Assembly: GCA_028874315.1 (NCBI GenBank)
Contig: JAPPKM010000090.1
Coordinates: 1-58,097 of the forward strand
Direction of reading: 5' to 3'
Length of the DNA: 58,097 nucleotides
Source: Chloroflexota bacterium
Lineage (GTDB): Bacteria; Chloroflexota; UBA11872
Below the pieces are notes generated by a model. The model saw only the letters and a list, made by a program, of their open reading frames with translations, had not been told where the DNA came from and did no database searches. Both the position numbers and the translations under genes were made by a program. How positions within the stretch are numbered: position 1 is the first letter of the stretch; each line of letters begins with the position of its first letter. This document shows positions 33,960 through 43,161 of this stretch, one piece after another.

Positions 33960-34760
33960 ATGGACGATCCGCCTCGAGCGGCGCTATTGCTTGACTTGGC
34001 CTCACTGGACGTGATGTCCGGTCATCACGGCGTGCGCGTCGCGCATGGGCGGCTGCTGGAACAGTTAAGCCGGAACCGCCGGCTGGTGCGGGCCACGGCA
34101 TATGGCGTGCGCGATGATGACCGCCCCGACTCCGAGCAGCGTCTCGCCGATCTGGCGGCCGAGGGATTCAAGGTAATCGCGAAGCCGCTGCGGCGGCGCG
34201 CGGACGGCGTGCGGCGGGCCAGTCTGGGGATCGACATTGCGGTGAACGCGCTGGAACTCGCTCCTCATCTGGATGCGCTCAGCCTGCTGACCACCGACGC
34301 TGACCTGGTCGTTCTGGTCGAGGCCGTGCAGCGACGCGGCGTGCGCGTGGAAGTGGTCACCAGCCGCGAATTGGCGCCTCCGGTTCTCATGGAGGCGGCC
34401 GATGATGTGGTGGAGTTCTCAAGCCTGCTCGATCTGGTGACGTCCGAGGGTCCAGGCCGTCGCAGTGTCCCTACGGAGCGAGGCAACGCGCGGCCACGCC
34501 TGGATCCTCCGCCGAGACGGCGGTCGCGTCGACGGTCGTCGGCTAAGCCTGATCCCGAGGCAGTCCAGGCCGTTTTGGCGGCGGAGACTGCCGAGACTAC
34601 GAGCGATCCTCAGCCACCTCCCGAGAAATCGCGCACTGAATCTCCGCCCAGCCAACCGTCGGAAGTCACGCCGGCCGCGCCGGCCCCAGCGTCGGTGAAA
34701 GTCTTGCCGCAGGAGAAACTCTCGGGACGCGCCGTGCGAAAGTCATCTGACGAGCCGTAG
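33960..34760 (+). CDS. Second NYN-domain protein with long disordered tail
   Basis: A 266-residue protein. The NYN-like domain (1-165) has acidic positions in AALLLDLASLD, RRASLGIDIAVNALEL and LSLLTTDADLVVLVEAVQRR. It diverges from the other NYN protein at 31726, so it is not a recent duplicate. Residues 165-266 are Pro/Arg/Ser/Glu-rich and probably disordered, with a basic patch PRRRSRRRSS. Its stop abuts the GTG of the next gene. RNase activity is inferred from the family only. Confidence 0.72.
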   Translation: MDDPPRAALLLDLASLDVMSGHHGVRVAHGRLLEQLSRNRRLVRATAYGVRDDDRPDSEQRLADLAAEGFKVIAKPLRRRADGVRRASLGIDIAVNALELAPHLDALSLLTTDADLVVLVEAVQRRGVRVEVVTSRELAPPVLMEAADDVVEFSSLLDLVTSEGPGRRSVPTERGNARPRLDPPPRRRSRRRSSAKPDPEAVQAVLAAETAETTSDPQPPPEKSRTESPPSQPSEVTPAAPAPASVKVLPQEKLSGRAVRKSSDEP

Positions 34761-35633
34761 GTGCGCGTCGCCGTAACTGCCACCATCTGGGGCAGGACCC
34801 CGTTTCAGCAGGCGGCCGAGGAGGCGCGGGACGCGGGATACGCCGGGATCGAGGGAGTTGGAGATTTGGCGGGCGACGTGCCACTCGCGCGTCGCGCCCT
34901 GGCCGACGCGGGTCTGGAGGTTACGGCCGGACGGTTTTTTGCCAATTGGTTCGCCGAAATGTATCGGGATATCGAATTCGACCAGTTGCAGCGGGCCGCC
35001 GAGTTCTTTGCCGACATCGGCGCAGAGTTCCTGATCACGTCCTCGCGTCCCGTACCCGAGCGAATGCTCACCGCCGGACACGTCACAAGCCAGCGCCAGG
35101 ACGGGTTATTGGACTATCAGTGGACCCAAATGGCCGACTCACTCACGCAGGCGGGCTACATCACCCAGCGCGATTTCGAGCTGCCGCTCCTCTTTCGCAA
35201 TCAGCTCGGCTCCTACGTCGAGACCGGCGACGAGATGGACCAACTGGTCAGCATGACGGACCCCGAAAACCTGCGGCTGGCGCCAGACATCGGCTACCTG
35301 GCCTATACAGGCGCGGATCCGCTGGCGTTCGTGCGCGCGTACTCCGACCGGATCGCGTACTTAACCCTGAAAGATCTTGATGCGGATCTTCACGAACAGC
35401 ACATCTGGGCACGGGGCTCACTGGAAGAGTACTGGGACGCCGGCGGATTCCTAGAGTTGGGACAGGGAGACGTGGACGTGGAGGGCCTTGTAAACCTGCT
35501 GCGCGACCAGGGGTATGACGGCTGGCTGGCCGTTGGCCACGATCAGCCTGGACGCGATCCGTCAGCCAGCGTCCAAATCTCTCGAGACTATCTGGTGGGC
35601 CTGGGGCTTGAACTCGAGGCAGAGCTGACGTGA
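34761..35633 (+). CDS. Sugar phosphate isomerase/epimerase-like TIM barrel (AP endonuclease 2 superfamily)
   Basis: A 290-residue cytoplasmic protein related to IolE/Hyi-type isomerases and dehydratases. It opens with a strand plus AAEEARDAGYAGIEG, typical of the fold. Likely metal ligands are in FLITSSRPVPE, LRLAPDIGYL, YLTLKDLD and the final GWLAVGHDQPG. The start is GTG, immediately after the NYN stop. The next gene overlaps by four bases (GTGA), so it forms an operon with the glycosidase-like gene. The substrate is unknown. Confidence 0.78.
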   Translation: MRVAVTATIWGRTPFQQAAEEARDAGYAGIEGVGDLAGDVPLARRALADAGLEVTAGRFFANWFAEMYRDIEFDQLQRAAEFFADIGAEFLITSSRPVPERMLTAGHVTSQRQDGLLDYQWTQMADSLTQAGYITQRDFELPLLFRNQLGSYVETGDEMDQLVSMTDPENLRLAPDIGYLAYTGADPLAFVRAYSDRIAYLTLKDLDADLHEQHIWARGSLEEYWDAGGFLELGQGDVDVEGLVNLLRDQGYDGWLAVGHDQPGRDPSASVQISRDYLVGLGLELEAELT

Positions 35634-36787
35634 GACAGGTAATTGGGCGCCGGGATTTCTTGGTCGGCGGCGCCGGGGCGGCCGCGCTGGGGGTGATGAG
35701 CGCCTGCGGCGATCCACCAATTCGTCGAACCCAGCCAAGTTCAATTGCGCTGGCGAATGTCTGGCCATGGGGCGCCAACACCTTTCTGGACTTGGAAGTC
35801 GAAACTTGGAAGCGACGCCAGACATTGGAAATGGTGCGTGATGCCGGCATCCGCTGGATCAAGCAGCACGCCCCCTGGGCCGATATCGAGACACCTGCCC
35901 GCGGGCAGTTCTTCGATTCGGCGTCCCGTCGCTCCACATGGGACAAGTACGACGAAATCGTCGACCTGGCCGAAGAGGCGGGCGTGGAAATCATTGCCAG
36001 GATTGATCGCGCGCCGGCGTGGGCACGTGGCAGCCAGCCCAATCCAACCGCGCCGCCCGTCGATCTCGAGGACTACGGTCGCTTCCTGACGGCGTTCGCC
36101 ACACGTTACCGCGGGCGCGTGCGGCACTTTCAGGTCTGGAACGAGCCAAACCTGGCCCACGAATGGGGCGGTCTGCCGCCACAGCCAGACGCTTATGCCC
36201 GCCTCCTGCGGGTGGCGAACCGGGCACTCAAGAGCGTCGACGACGACAACGTGGTAATCGCCGCTCCAATGGCCGCCACGCTGGAAAACAGCCCGCGGGC
36301 GATGGATGAATTGCGTTTCCTGCGACGGCTCTACGAAGCCGGTTCGGGCGACCACCTTGATGTGCAGGCGGCCAACGCCTTTGGCTTGGAGCATCCGCCG
36401 GACGCGCCGCCGGACCCCGACGTCTTGAATTTCCGACGGGTTGAATTCGTACGCGAGCTTATGGTCGAATTCGGCTTGCGAAACAGGCCAATCTGGTTCA
36501 ACGAATACGGATGGAACGCCTCGCCCGCCGACATGAACCCGGCAAAGCTCGTATGGCGGCGGGTATCCGAGGATACCCAGGCCGAGTGGACAGTGGACGG
36601 TGTGCGGTATGCCCTCACCCATTGGCCGTGGGCGGGCGTGTTCAACCTTTGGTTTTTTCGTAAACCGCTAGCGGCCCTGCAACCGGACGAGAGCGAGTAC
36701 TACTTCCGCATGGTGGAACCGGACTTCACCCCGCGGCTCGTCTACCGGGCCGTGCAACGCGCCGCCACCGGCGCCGCATTCCCCTAG
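35630..36787 (+). CDS. Tat-exported glycoside hydrolase-like protein (clan GH-A, GH39/GH5-like)
   Basis: A 385-residue extracytoplasmic protein. The N-terminus has a twin-arginine signal (GRRDFLVGGAGAAALG) ending at C26, a possible lipidation site. The TIM barrel carries the clan A acid/base Glu E172 in QVWNEPNLAHEWGG and the probable nucleophile E292 in IWFNEYGWNAS. The start is GTG overlapping the upstream stop. It is paralogous to the first third of the next protein: both end with a similar FTPR-plus-helix segment. The natural substrate is unknown; context points to cell-surface polysaccharide. Confidence 0.82.
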   Translation: MRQVIGRRDFLVGGAGAAALGVMSACGDPPIRRTQPSSIALANVWPWGANTFLDLEVETWKRRQTLEMVRDAGIRWIKQHAPWADIETPARGQFFDSASRRSTWDKYDEIVDLAEEAGVEIIARIDRAPAWARGSQPNPTAPPVDLEDYGRFLTAFATRYRGRVRHFQVWNEPNLAHEWGGLPPQPDAYARLLRVANRALKSVDDDNVVIAAPMAATLENSPRAMDELRFLRRLYEAGSGDHLDVQAANAFGLEHPPDAPPDPDVLNFRRVEFVRELMVEFGLRNRPIWFNEYGWNASPADMNPAKLVWRRVSEDTQAEWTVDGVRYALTHWPWAGVFNLWFFRKPLAALQPDESEYYFRMVEPDFTPRLVYRAVQRAATGAAFP

Positions 36788-36794
36788 GACGAAC

Positions 36795-39700
36795 CTGAGA
36801 CACCTAATTCCACCGCGTCGCGGCTGGCTGCTGCCGGCGGCCGCGGCGGTGGCGGCCGTCGCGACGGCTGGAGCGGTGGTGTTGTTGACGCTGCTGGATC
36901 GCGGCGTGACGTACGGCCTGGCGGATCTGGTCGAGATCCGAGACTCGGATACACCGTCCGTCGGCGCCAACACGTTTCTGCACCGTGAGCCTGACCCGGC
37001 GAAGGTCCGGCAGGAGCTTGCGGTGCTGCGCTCGGCCGGCGTGGGGCTGATTCGCCAGGAGTTCAACTGGGCGGAGTTCGAGCCGCTGGACCCGGACGAG
37101 CGCCCCGATCTTGGCGAGGACGCGTGGGTCAAGTACGACCACATCGTGGAGGCGGCGCGGGCTGCGGGGATCGAGATCCTGGCACGGCTGGACCGCGCGC
37201 CCGCCTGGGCCACGCCGGGTTTCGATCCGCGGGCCAACCCGTGGATGCAGGCGCCGCCGGCCGACAACGAAGACTTTGCGGTCTTTGCCGGGCGATTGGC
37301 GGCGAGGTATCGAGGCAAGATCCGCTACTACCAGATATGGAATGAGCCGAACCTGTTCGGCGAGTGGGGCGGCCGGCCGCCGAACGCGGCTGAGTACCTG
37401 GCGATGCTGCGGGCTGTCGGAACGGCGATCCGCGATGCAGACCCGGACGCGCGTATCGTGCTGGCGGGGCTGGCGCCGACGATCGAGACGGGTCCCGAGA
37501 ACCTCAGCGACCTGCTGTTCCTGCGCCAGTTGTATCTGCTGGGCGCGAAGGGCGACTTCGACATCGCCGCCAGCATGTCCTATGGGCTGTGGACGGGACC
37601 GCGGGACATTCGCATCGACGATCAGCGGGTGAACTTTCCGCGGGCCGTGCTCTGGCGTGAGGCCATGCTGGAGTTCGGCGACGCCCAGACGCCGGTGTGG
37701 GCCACGGAGTACGGCTGGATGTCGCTGCCGGCGGGGTGGACCGGCGACCCGGGGATCTGGGGCAACCATCCCATCGAGGTTCAGGCTGCCTGGACGGTTG
37801 ACGGGATCCGTCGGGCGCGCGAGCAGTGGCCGTGGATGCCGACGACCGTGATCTGGGCTTCGCGCTGGCCCGAGGACCTCGACCCGCGCGATCCCACGCC
37901 CTACTTCCGGCTGATGGACAAGGACTTCACGCCGCGACCCAATCTCGAAGCGGTGCGTGCGGCCTTCGGCGGACCGACCGTGGCCGGGGTGGGTTTGCAC
38001 CAAGAAACGCAGGCGGCAGCAAGCTACGAGGGCCCCTGGCCGCGAGTGCCCAGCGACCTTGCGTCGCTGAGGCTGCACCGGCAGACCGGGGTGGCGGGCG
38101 CGACGGTGAGATTCCGGTTTGACGGCACGGACGTGGGGCTGCTGACGCGGCGGGGTCCGGACATGGGGCGGGTGCTAGCGCGGATTGACGGGCAGGACGC
38201 GCTGGCGGATGCGCTGGCGCGGAACCCGGCGGGCGAGGCGATCCTCGATCTCTATGCCCCGAGCGTCGAGCCGCTGGCGCGGATCCCGATTGCGACGCGC
38301 CTGCCGGCCGGGTCGCACACGCTGGAACTGACGGTATTGGCCGAGTCGAACCCGGACTCGAGCGGCGGCCTGGTGATCGTGGACGGGCTGCTGGTTGGAA
38401 ATGCGCGGCCGACGTGGCCATGGCTGGTGCTGGGCGGGATGTGGGCGGCGGTTGGGGCGCTGGCGTTGTGGACGGCCCGATCGTGGCTTTGGGCTCGGCG
38501 GGCCCTGGAAGCGCTGTCGTGGAGTTGGACCGATCGGCGGGTCGGCCCGCTACGACTGGGCGAGGCAGTACTGGCGCTGGCGGCGGTGCTGTATGCGGTG
38601 CTGCCGGCTGGCGGGATGACGTCCCCGTGGACGCTGATTCGAGTGCTGCTGGCGCTTGGCATCGGCGTGCTGGCAGTAGCACGGCTGCGTGACGCGGCGC
38701 TGGTCGCGGCGGCGGCCATTCCGTTTGTGGGAGTGATCGGGCGGACCGGGGTGTTTGACCGGCCGGTGGGTGAAGTCCTGATCCTGGCGGTGGTGGCCGC
38801 GTGGATGGTGCGCGTGCTGTGGAGCGGGCCGCCACGCCTGCCGCCGGTTCGATGGCTGGCGGCAGTAGCCGCATTCGCGGTGGCTGGAGTTGTGGCAGCG
38901 GCGCTGGCCGACTATCCGAAGTTTGCGTTGCGCGACCTCCGCACAGTGGTCCTGGAGCCGGCGGCGTTCTTCATCGTGTTGGCTTCGGTCCTGCGCGACC
39001 GCAACGACGTCCGCCGACTGCTGGCGGTGCTGGTGGCCGGCGCGGCCCTGGCGGCCCTTACGGCGCTGGCGCTGATTCCGTTTGGCGCGGTCGTGACCGA
39101 GGTGTTTCCACCGCGTGTGCGGGGCACGTTCGGGTCGCCCAACAACCTGGCGTTGGTGCTGGAGCGGGCGGCGCCGGTGGCCCTGGCGCTGGCCCTGGCC
39201 GCGGGCACGAGCACGCCGCTCGGCGGGCGGTGTTGGTGGGGCTGGGGGCGGATGGCGAGCACACGCGGATTCTGGCTGCTGGCGCTCGCGGTCTTGCTGG
39301 TCGTGCTGATTCTGACGTGGAGCCGTGGGGCGTGGCTGGGGGCGTTGGTTGGACTGGCGGTGGCCGCAAGGCCGCTTTGGGCGCAGGTTGGGTTCAGACG
39401 TCGGCTGGCGGCAGTGGCGCTGTCGCTGGCGGCGTTGGCAGGGATCGTGCTGGTCACGGGCGCTGAGCGGATCGGGCAGCTCCTGCGGATTGGGGATAGC
39501 GGGGCAGTGTCGCGGCTGGCCATCTGGGACAGCGCCTGGCAGATGGGTCGCGACAGCTGGCTCTTCGGGGTGGGTCCGGACAATTTCCTCACGCACTACC
39601 GCGCGTACATGCGGCCGGAGGCCTGGCGCGAGCCAAACATCTCGCACCCACACAACCTGGTATTGGACGCCTGGTTGTCGCTGGGTCTAATGGGACTGCT

Positions 39701-39971
39701 GGCGCTGATCGCAGTGCTGGTGTTGTTCTGGCGGGACTGGCGTCGCATTCGCAGGGATGGCCAGAGTGGCTCCGATCCGCTGGCCTTCGGACTGGCGGGA
39801 GCGTTGGCGGCGGCGCTGACGCATGGGCTGGTGGACCACGCGTACTTTCTGCCGGAACTGGCGGCGACCCTCTGGACGCTGGCGGCGGCGGTGGCGGCGC
39901 TGGCTGCTGTTCGCGGCGCGGACGAACAGGCGGTGTCGGGCTGGGAGGGCGAACGATCTCCGTCGACCTAG
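36795..39971 (+). CDS. Fusion: glycosidase-like domain plus O-antigen ligase/polymerase-like membrane domain
   Basis: About 1040-1058 residues. In GTG-start (36849) numbering, a signal anchor is followed by a clan A glycosidase-like domain (about 35-385) with E166 in QIWNEPNLFGEWGG and E287 in VWATEYGW. A beta-rich region follows (about 395-500). From about 500 there are many membrane segments, including a Wzy_C-like part (RVRGTFGSPNNLALVLERA, LTWSRGAWLGALVGL, GVGPDNFLTHYR, ISHPHNLVLDAWLSLGLMG). A CTG at 36795 (AGGA five bases before) adds basic residues ahead of the anchor and is preferred; GTG 36849 is the conventional alternative. Such proteins could both cleave and transfer or polymerise surface glycans; this is inference. 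Confidence 0.8.
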   Translation: MRHLIPPRRGWLLPAAAAVAAVATAGAVVLLTLLDRGVTYGLADLVEIRDSDTPSVGANTFLHREPDPAKVRQELAVLRSAGVGLIRQEFNWAEFEPLDPDERPDLGEDAWVKYDHIVEAARAAGIEILARLDRAPAWATPGFDPRANPWMQAPPADNEDFAVFAGRLAARYRGKIRYYQIWNEPNLFGEWGGRPPNAAEYLAMLRAVGTAIRDADPDARIVLAGLAPTIETGPENLSDLLFLRQLYLLGAKGDFDIAASMSYGLWTGPRDIRIDDQRVNFPRAVLWREAMLEFGDAQTPVWATEYGWMSLPAGWTGDPGIWGNHPIEVQAAWTVDGIRRAREQWPWMPTTVIWASRWPEDLDPRDPTPYFRLMDKDFTPRPNLEAVRAAFGGPTVAGVGLHQETQAAASYEGPWPRVPSDLASLRLHRQTGVAGATVRFRFDGTDVGLLTRRGPDMGRVLARIDGQDALADALARNPAGEAILDLYAPSVEPLARIPIATRLPAGSHTLELTVLAESNPDSSGGLVIVDGLLVGNARPTWPWLVLGGMWAAVGALALWTARSWLWARRALEALSWSWTDRRVGPLRLGEAVLALAAVLYAVLPAGGMTSPWTLIRVLLALGIGVLAVARLRDAALVAAAAIPFVGVIGRTGVFDRPVGEVLILAVVAAWMVRVLWSGPPRLPPVRWLAAVAAFAVAGVVAAALADYPKFALRDLRTVVLEPAAFFIVLASVLRDRNDVRRLLAVLVAGAALAALTALALIPFGAVVTEVFPPRVRGTFGSPNNLALVLERAAPVALALALAAGTSTPLGGRCWWGWGRMASTRGFWLLALAVLLVVLILTWSRGAWLGALVGLAVAARPLWAQVGFRRRLAAVALSLAALAGIVLVTGAERIGQLLRIGDSGAVSRLAIWDSAWQMGRDSWLFGVGPDNFLTHYRAYMRPEAWREPNISHPHNLVLDAWLSLGLMGLLALIAVLVLFWRDWRRIRRDGQSGSDPLAFGLAGALAAALTHGLVDHAYFLPELAATLWTLAAAVAALAAVRGADEQAVSGWEGERSPST

Positions 39972-39986
39972 CTAAGGCCCCGAGCT

Positions 39987-41366
39987 TTACTTGCCGATGC
40001 AGAACTTCGAGAAGATGACGTCGAGGAGGTCTTCGGTGGCGGATTCGCCCGTGATTTCACCGAGGGCGTTGACGGCGCCGCGGACGCCGATGCTGACGAA
40101 GTCGGACGGTTCGTCGTCGGCCACGGCACGGCGGGCGCCAGCGAGTTCGTCGCGGGCGCGGGTGAGGGCTTCCTGGTGGCGAACGCTGGCCACGAGAGCG
40201 AGGCCACCGTCGCCGCCGGCCAGCCCGATGACATGGCGCAGGGCCTGACGTAGTTCGCTGACATCTTCACGGATGGCGGCGGTGTGGACGACGGGTGCGC
40301 CAGGCGCAAGTTCGTGGACATCGTTGGCTCTGACCGCATGCGGCAGGTCGCGCTTGTTGAGCGCAATGATGGTTGGCCTGGCGGCCCGGCGGACGCGCTC
40401 GGCGGCGGTTTCATCGTTGCCGAGGAGCGGGCGACTCGCATCAAAGACGAGGACCACGGCGTCGGCGCTCTGCAAGGCTCGGGAGCTACGTTCGACGCCC
40501 AGTGTCTCTACCGGGTCGGTGGTCTCGCGCAGGCCGGCGGTGTCATTGAGGACGATGGGCACGCCGTCGAGGTTGAAGGACTCTTCAAGGACGTCGCGGG
40601 TGGTGCCGGGAATCTCGGTGACGATGGCGCGATCCGTACTGAGGAGGGCGTTCATGAGCGACGACTTGCCGACGTTCGGGCTGCCCACGAGGGCCACGCG
40701 GATGCCGTGGCGCTGCATGATCCCGCGCCCCGCCGAGGCCAGGGCGTCCTCCAGGCGTTGTTGGAGCGAATCGAGGGTGGCGGCGACGACTGCGCGGTCC
40801 ATGGCGGGGACCTCATCCTCCTCGAAGTCGACTTCGGCCTCCATCTGGGCCAAAAGGTCCAGGCAGGCGGTGCGCATGTCGCAAACCGCGTCGGAGAGAC
40901 GACCTGCGAGCTGGTTAGCGGCGACGGCGAGAGCCGCTGGGGTCGGGGCGGCCACCAGGTCGGCGACGGCTTCGGCCTGGGCGAGGTCAAGACGGCCGTT
41001 GAGAAAGGCGCGGAGGGTGAACTCGCCGGGGCCGGCGGGGCGGGCGCCGGCCGCAAGGATGCTGTCCAGCACGCGCCGGAGTGCTATGGGACCGCCGTGG
41101 CAGCTGAGTTCGGCGACGTCCTCACCGGTGTAGGAGCCGCGGCCGGGCATGAAGAGGAGGAGGGCCTGGTCGATCAGTTCGTTGTTGCCGTCGTAGACCC
41201 GCACCAGGTGGGCGTAGCGGGGTTTGGGATCGCGGGAGCGGCGGGTGACGCGGCGGGCGATCCAGAGGGCCTGGGGACCGCTGATGCGAACAATGCCAAT
41301 GCCGCCAGGTCCCACGGGGGTGGCGATGGCGGCGATGGTGTCAGTAGTGTGAGTGCCGGGGTTCAT
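39987..41366 (-). CDS. mnmE: tRNA modification GTPase MnmE
   Basis: With MnmG it installs the 5-carboxymethylaminomethyl group on U34 of some tRNAs. It has 459 residues. The N-terminal tetrahydrofolate-binding domain has [20 protein letters not shown] and [19 protein letters not shown]. The G domain has P-loop GSPNVGKSS (228-235), switch [16 protein letters not shown] and ALNKRD. The essential C-terminal FCIGK is intact. It converges with the fusion gene, with only 15 bases between stops. mnmG is not in the window. Confidence 0.97.
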   Translation of the reverse strand: MNPGTHTTDTIAAIATPVGPGGIGIVRISGPQALWIARRVTRRSRDPKPRYAHLVRVYDGNNELIDQALLLFMPGRGSYTGEDVAELSCHGGPIALRRVLDSILAAGARPAGPGEFTLRAFLNGRLDLAQAEAVADLVAAPTPAALAVAANQLAGRLSDAVCDMRTACLDLLAQMEAEVDFEEDEVPAMDRAVVAATLDSLQQRLEDALASAGRGIMQRHGIRVALVGSPNVGKSSLMNALLSTDRAIVTEIPGTTRDVLEESFNLDGVPIVLNDTAGLRETTDPVETLGVERSSRALQSADAVVLVFDASRPLLGNDETAAERVRRAARPTIIALNKRDLPHAVRANDVHELAPGAPVVHTAAIREDVSELRQALRHVIGLAGGDGGLALVASVRHQEALTRARDELAGARRAVADDEPSDFVSIGVRGAVNALGEITGESATEDLLDVIFSKFCIGK

Positions 41367-41501
41367 CAGCAGGCGGCGGGGACGCAGGCTCCGGGGCGAT
41401 GGTGGATTCTACGGGCGGGCTGAGGAACGGGGGATCGGTTCGCTAGGCTGGCCGGGAGCGCTGCCGCAGCGCTCCGACAGCAGACGCGGGAGCTGGCGCC
41501 G

Positions 41502-43100
41502 ATGCCGCAGATGACGGGTGGGCAGGCCCTGGTGGCCGGGATGCGCCAGGCGGGCGTGACGACGTTGTTCGGGATCCCCGGCGTGCATAACGGCGGGCTG
41601 TATGACGCGCTGCTGGACGCGCCCGATATGCGGGTGGTGATCACGCGGCACGAACAGGGCGCCGCCTTCATGGCCGACGGCTACGCGCGGGCCTCGGGCC
41701 GGGTGGCTTGCGTGGCGACCATCACGGGACCCGGCATCACCAACGCGGCTACCGGGTTGGGCGAGGCTTACGCGGAGTCGTCGCCGGTGTTGCATATCGC
41801 GACGGCGCTGGGTCCGGCGTCTCGCACGCCGGAAGCCGGCGAGTTGCACGAGCTCCGGGACCAGTCGGGCGTTCTGCGGGCCCTGGTGGGTCACCACGAG
41901 TTGGTGGAGAAGGTGCCGGGGATCCCAGGCGCGGTGACCCGAGCCATGGACGCGATTACGACGGATCGGCCGGGTCCGGCCAGTGTGGAGATTCCGTTGG
42001 CCCTTCTGACCGAAACGGCGGACGTGGAGTTGGCGGAGGCAGGGCCGGCGACGGTAGCCGCTCCGGATTCGGGGGCAGTGGATCAGGCGGCCGCGTTGCT
42101 GGCCAATGCCGAGGCGCCCCTGATCTTCCTGGGCAGCGGGGCGATGGACGCGGGGTCAGAGGTCGAGGCGCTGGCGGAGCGGCTGCAGGCGCCGGTGCTG
42201 ACGGCTCAGACGGGCAAGGGGGCGTTCCCCGAGTCGCATCCGCTGTCGCTGGGCTGCAAGCACCGCCTGGACGAGAGCCTGTACGAGTTGCTGCGGACCC
42301 GAGACGTGGCGCTGGTGGTGGGGTGCCGCCTGGGGGCGCGGGTGACGGACGACGACCGAATGCCGCTGCCGGAGACGCTGATCCAGGTCGATCGCTCGGC
42401 GGCCGAGTTGGGGCGGCATCGGTCCAACGCCGTGTCGATCCAGGCTGATGCCGCGGCGGCGGTGAGCGAACTGCTGGAAGCGCTGCCGGACGAGCCGCCG
42501 CCGGAGGCCCCGGACATTGCCGAGGGGATGCGGGCTCGTCGACGCAGTCCGCATGACGCCGCGGACGACCCGAGGTCGGCAGCGATTCTTGAGGAGCTTC
42601 GGCGGGTGCTGCCGGACGACGGCGTGCTGGTGAACGATATGACGATGACCAGCTACCGCTCGGCCGGGCTGTTTCCGGTGGATCAGCCGCGGTCGTACAT
42701 GTTTCCGATCTACTTCGGCACGCTGGGCTTCAGCCTGCCGGCGGCGATCGGGGCGCAGGTGGCGTGTCCCGAACGGCCGGTGCTATCGCTGAGCGGCGAT
42801 GGCGGCTTTCTATTTACGGCGGAAGAGCTGGCGACGGCGGTACGGGAGCAGCTGCCGGTGGTGGCGGTGGTGTTCAACGACTCGTCGTACGCGGCTATTG
42901 ACGGGAACTTTCGGGGGAACTTCGGTGGGCGGACGGTGGACGTGCGGCTGCACAATCCGGACTTCGTGGCGTTCGGGAAGTCGTTTGGGGCGGCGGCCGA
43001 GGGCGTGGACACGCCGGAGGCGCTGGGCGCGGCGGTGGAGCGGGGCTTGGCGCGGCGGTGTCCGACGCTCATTGAATACCGGCTGCCGCCGGTGGGCTGA
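41502..43100 (+). CDS. Thiamine diphosphate-dependent enzyme (acetolactate synthase/decarboxylase-like)
   Basis: A 532-residue cytoplasmic enzyme with the three-domain POX/AHAS layout. The ThDP-activating Glu is in ITRHEQGAAFMADGYAR, a central Rossmann-like domain has LIFLGSGAM, and the C-terminal ThDP/Mg motif runs from LSGDGGFLF to VVFNDSSY. No small regulatory subunit gene is adjacent, so a dedicated acetolactate synthase is less likely than a catabolic decarboxylase or lyase. It is followed after 61 bases by a phytanoyl-CoA dioxygenase-like gene. Confidence 0.88.
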   Translation: MPQMTGGQALVAGMRQAGVTTLFGIPGVHNGGLYDALLDAPDMRVVITRHEQGAAFMADGYARASGRVACVATITGPGITNAATGLGEAYAESSPVLHIATALGPASRTPEAGELHELRDQSGVLRALVGHHELVEKVPGIPGAVTRAMDAITTDRPGPASVEIPLALLTETADVELAEAGPATVAAPDSGAVDQAAALLANAEAPLIFLGSGAMDAGSEVEALAERLQAPVLTAQTGKGAFPESHPLSLGCKHRLDESLYELLRTRDVALVVGCRLGARVTDDDRMPLPETLIQVDRSAAELGRHRSNAVSIQADAAAAVSELLEALPDEPPPEAPDIAEGMRARRRSPHDAADDPRSAAILEELRRVLPDDGVLVNDMTMTSYRSAGLFPVDQPRSYMFPIYFGTLGFSLPAAIGAQVACPERPVLSLSGDGGFLFTAEELATAVREQLPVVAVVFNDSSYAAIDGNFRGNFGGRTVDVRLHNPDFVAFGKSFGAAAEGVDTPEALGAAVERGLARRCPTLIEYRLPPVG

Positions 43101-43161
43101 CAGCGGAACCCTTCGCTCCGCGCTGTCGGGGCGGGCCTACACTGACCGCGGCACCCCTCAG

